From Candidatus Nomurabacteria bacterium (lineage in GTDB: Bacteria > Patescibacteriota > Minisyncoccia > Phycocordibacterales > UBA5272), in contig DOZK01000029.1 in the NCBI GenBank assembly GCA_003518045.1, positions 9,553-38,956 on the forward strand: a stretch of DNA of 29,404 bases. The letters are read 5' to 3'. The position numbers and the translations under genes are program-made. Positions 28,223 through 29,404 of the stretch are shown here, in pieces (the first letter of the stretch is position 1; every line of letters starts with the position of its first letter). The notes below the pieces were generated by a model. That model had not been told where the DNA came from. It worked only from the letters and a program-made list of their open reading frames with translations, and did no database searches.

Positions 28223-28894
28223 CTATTTTATTCCATTCTTCTCGCACCATTCAATACACATAGTCAGCACCTCATCTCTATTCATATCTGTAGAGTCGAT
28301 AATAAAAGCGTCATCTGCTGGGTATAAACGTCCAACAGGCTTATTCATGTCGCGTTCATCACGAGAAATTATTTCTTCAAGAATTTGTTCAAATGTTTTT
28401 CCACTTTTAGCATCCTGTTCATCCTTAAATCTTCTCTCAGCACGGACTTCTGCACTGGCATCAAAATACATTTTTACTTTTGCGTCTGTAAAAACATGTG
28501 TACACATATCGCGTCCTTCAGCCACGAGGCCAGGGACTTGTATCATATTTCTCTGACATTCAAAAATAGCAGTACGCACCTCCGGTATGCGACTCACTAT
28601 ACTCGCTGGGTTGCCATATGTTTGAGTCCCAATAATTGGCCACACATCATCACCATTTATAATTACTTGCCTATCTTTAAAAATTGGTTTTATATTTTTT
28701 GCAATTTCTATAATTCCTAAGGTGTCATCAAGCTCCACACCTTGAGTCATAGCTTCATACGCAACTAAACGATAAAGCGCACCAGAATTCAAATAATTAA
28801 AACCTAAATACTGAGAAAGTTTATAAGCAATAGTTCCTTTACCGGAAGAAGCTGTACCATCGATGGCAATGATTGGAATCTGATTGATATTCAT
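28223..28894 (-). CDS. cmk: (d)CMP kinase
   Basis: 223 aa. It phosphorylates CMP and dCMP with ATP in pyrimidine salvage. P-loop GTASSGKGTIAYKLS (about 14-28), NMP-binding YLNSGALYRLVAYEA, SRIPEVRTAIFECQRNM, and EGRDMCTHVFTDAKVKMYFDASAEVRAERR (about 127-156), with the GRD motif of the family. Length is standard. A promoter with TTGTCA and TATAAT lies directly upstream, with only 8 nt between the -10 and ATG, so the mRNA should be leaderless. Confidence 0.96.
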   Translation of the reverse strand: MNINQIPIIAIDGTASSGKGTIAYKLSQYLGFNYLNSGALYRLVAYEAMTQGVELDDTLGIIEIAKNIKPIFKDRQVIINGDDVWPIIGTQTYGNPASIVSRIPEVRTAIFECQRNMIQVPGLVAEGRDMCTHVFTDAKVKMYFDASAEVRAERRFKDEQDAKSGKTFEQILEEIISRDERDMNKPVGRLYPADDAFIIDSTDMNRDEVLTMCIEWCEKNGIK

Positions 28895-28902
28895 TAAATT
28901 CT

Positions 28903-28932
28903 ATTATACCCTAAAAGAGCTATGTTTGACAA
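28903..28932 (-). promoter_or_regulatory. Promoter of cmk
   Basis: TTGTCA (28932-28927), 18-nt spacer, TATAAT (28908-28903), then 8 nt to ATG. Confidence 0.75.
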
Positions 28933-28953
28933 GGGAAAACTGGAGAAAGGTCT

Positions 28954-29088
28954 AAGGTCTAATTCCTAATTAACCTAATAAAATGCGGGTTTTTGTATTT
29001 TTTAAAAATTGAAAATTGATAATTAAAAATTAAAATTTATGTAATCATGAATTTTTTTCGGCCTTAGAAATTAGGTGAATTAGACCTT
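28954..29088. other. AT-rich spacer with a long-range inverted repeat
   Basis: AAGGTCTAATTC (28954-28965) pairs with GAATTAGACCTT (29077-29088), and TAACCTAAT with ATTAGGT further in. Between them are only A/T-rich short repeats. No gene. Possibly a transcription stop ahead of the rRNA promoter. Confidence 0.5.
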
Positions 29089-29157
29089 TTTTAAACCTTT
29101 TTATAGACATTGTATTTTTAATTAAAGTAGCTAGTTATAATGTACTGGATATCCTCC

Positions 29158-29186
29158 TTGACTTTAAGCCTTACATCATATAGAAT
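29158..29186 (+). promoter_or_regulatory. Probable 16S rRNA promoter
   Basis: TTGACT (29158-29163), 17-nt spacer, TAGAAT (29181-29186). Another TATAAT at about 29136-29141 may be a second start. The 190-nt leader to the 16S gene holds no gene. Confidence 0.6.
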
Positions 29187-29376
29187 AGTCCTACTTCTTG
29201 CTATGCAATTCGTAGAGCAAGAATAATTTTTTTGATAGGTACATTGTCAAAGCAATAGAAGCTATCAGTTATAGATTTTACTTTAGAATTTTCTAGGTAA
29301 AAAATCGTATTGATTGACGCTTCATAAACATTACACATAGTGCATTAGTGCATTTATTTTTCTTTTGTCACACTCT

Positions 29377-29404
29377 ATTAAATAGAGTTTGATCCTAGCT
29401 CAGG
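29377..29404 (+). rRNA. 16S ribosomal RNA, first bases only
   Basis: AGAGTTTGATCCTAGCTCAG (29384-29403) is the universal 5' end of 16S rRNA, with A in place of the usual G in TGGCTCAG. The gene is cut by the window edge; its exact first base is an estimate. Confidence 0.9.

Overview
The window looks like a piece of a Patescibacteria (Candidate Phyla Radiation) genome, most likely Parcubacteria-like. It is AT-rich and uses the standard code (TGA is used as a stop, for example in recG and hicA). Intergenic spaces are full of hairpin repeats, and there are very large secreted low-complexity proteins and small toxin-antitoxin modules. This placement is inferred from gene style; the 16S rRNA gene is cut off after about 28 bases.

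Layout. Left part, minus strand: infC, then the trans-translation pair smpB and tmRNA, and a CYTH-domain protein. Plus strand: ftsH, a small GC-rich gene on the other strand, recG (with a nuclease domain inserted in frame), tRNA-Ile(UAU), an ABC exporter and a small membrane protein. Middle (10.9-20.1 kb, mostly minus): a Fic protein, a 1278-residue secreted protein, a GC-rich lipoprotein, a MazF-like toxin, a GNAT acetyltransferase, a methyltransferase, a divergent HD hydrolase and a probable small RNA. Then (20.4-24.1 kb) come a cell-surface locus with two exported proteins and a membrane-anchored gene whose frame is broken by a heptanucleotide repeat. Right part: secD-secF, hicB-hicA, a DsbB-like protein, cmk, and the promoter and first bases of a 16S rRNA gene.

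Expression signals. About a dozen genes have a -10 box (TATAAT or TATACT) only 6-10 nt before the start codon and no Shine-Dalgarno, so transcription should begin at or within a few nt of the start codon (leaderless mRNAs). Two GC-rich genes, the lipoprotein at 15967-16899 and the 84-aa gene at 4758-5012, instead have leaders and Shine-Dalgarno sequences and look acquired.

Most unusual features. (1) A structured element sits directly after both tRNA-Ile and tmRNA. It carries an antisense copy of the RNA's 3' end, a conserved folded core with covarying stems, and a second sense copy. (2) A family of nested-hairpin elements with a CGTAC/GTACG tip follows ftsH and secF, and one copy lies inside the tmRNA gene. 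(3) A GxxExxY-type nuclease domain bounded by inverted repeats sits within the RecG helicase domain. (4) A (7-bp)6 tandem repeat puts a membrane protein gene out of frame. (5) A three-copy module combines a TTGACA box with a possible short leaderless peptide start.
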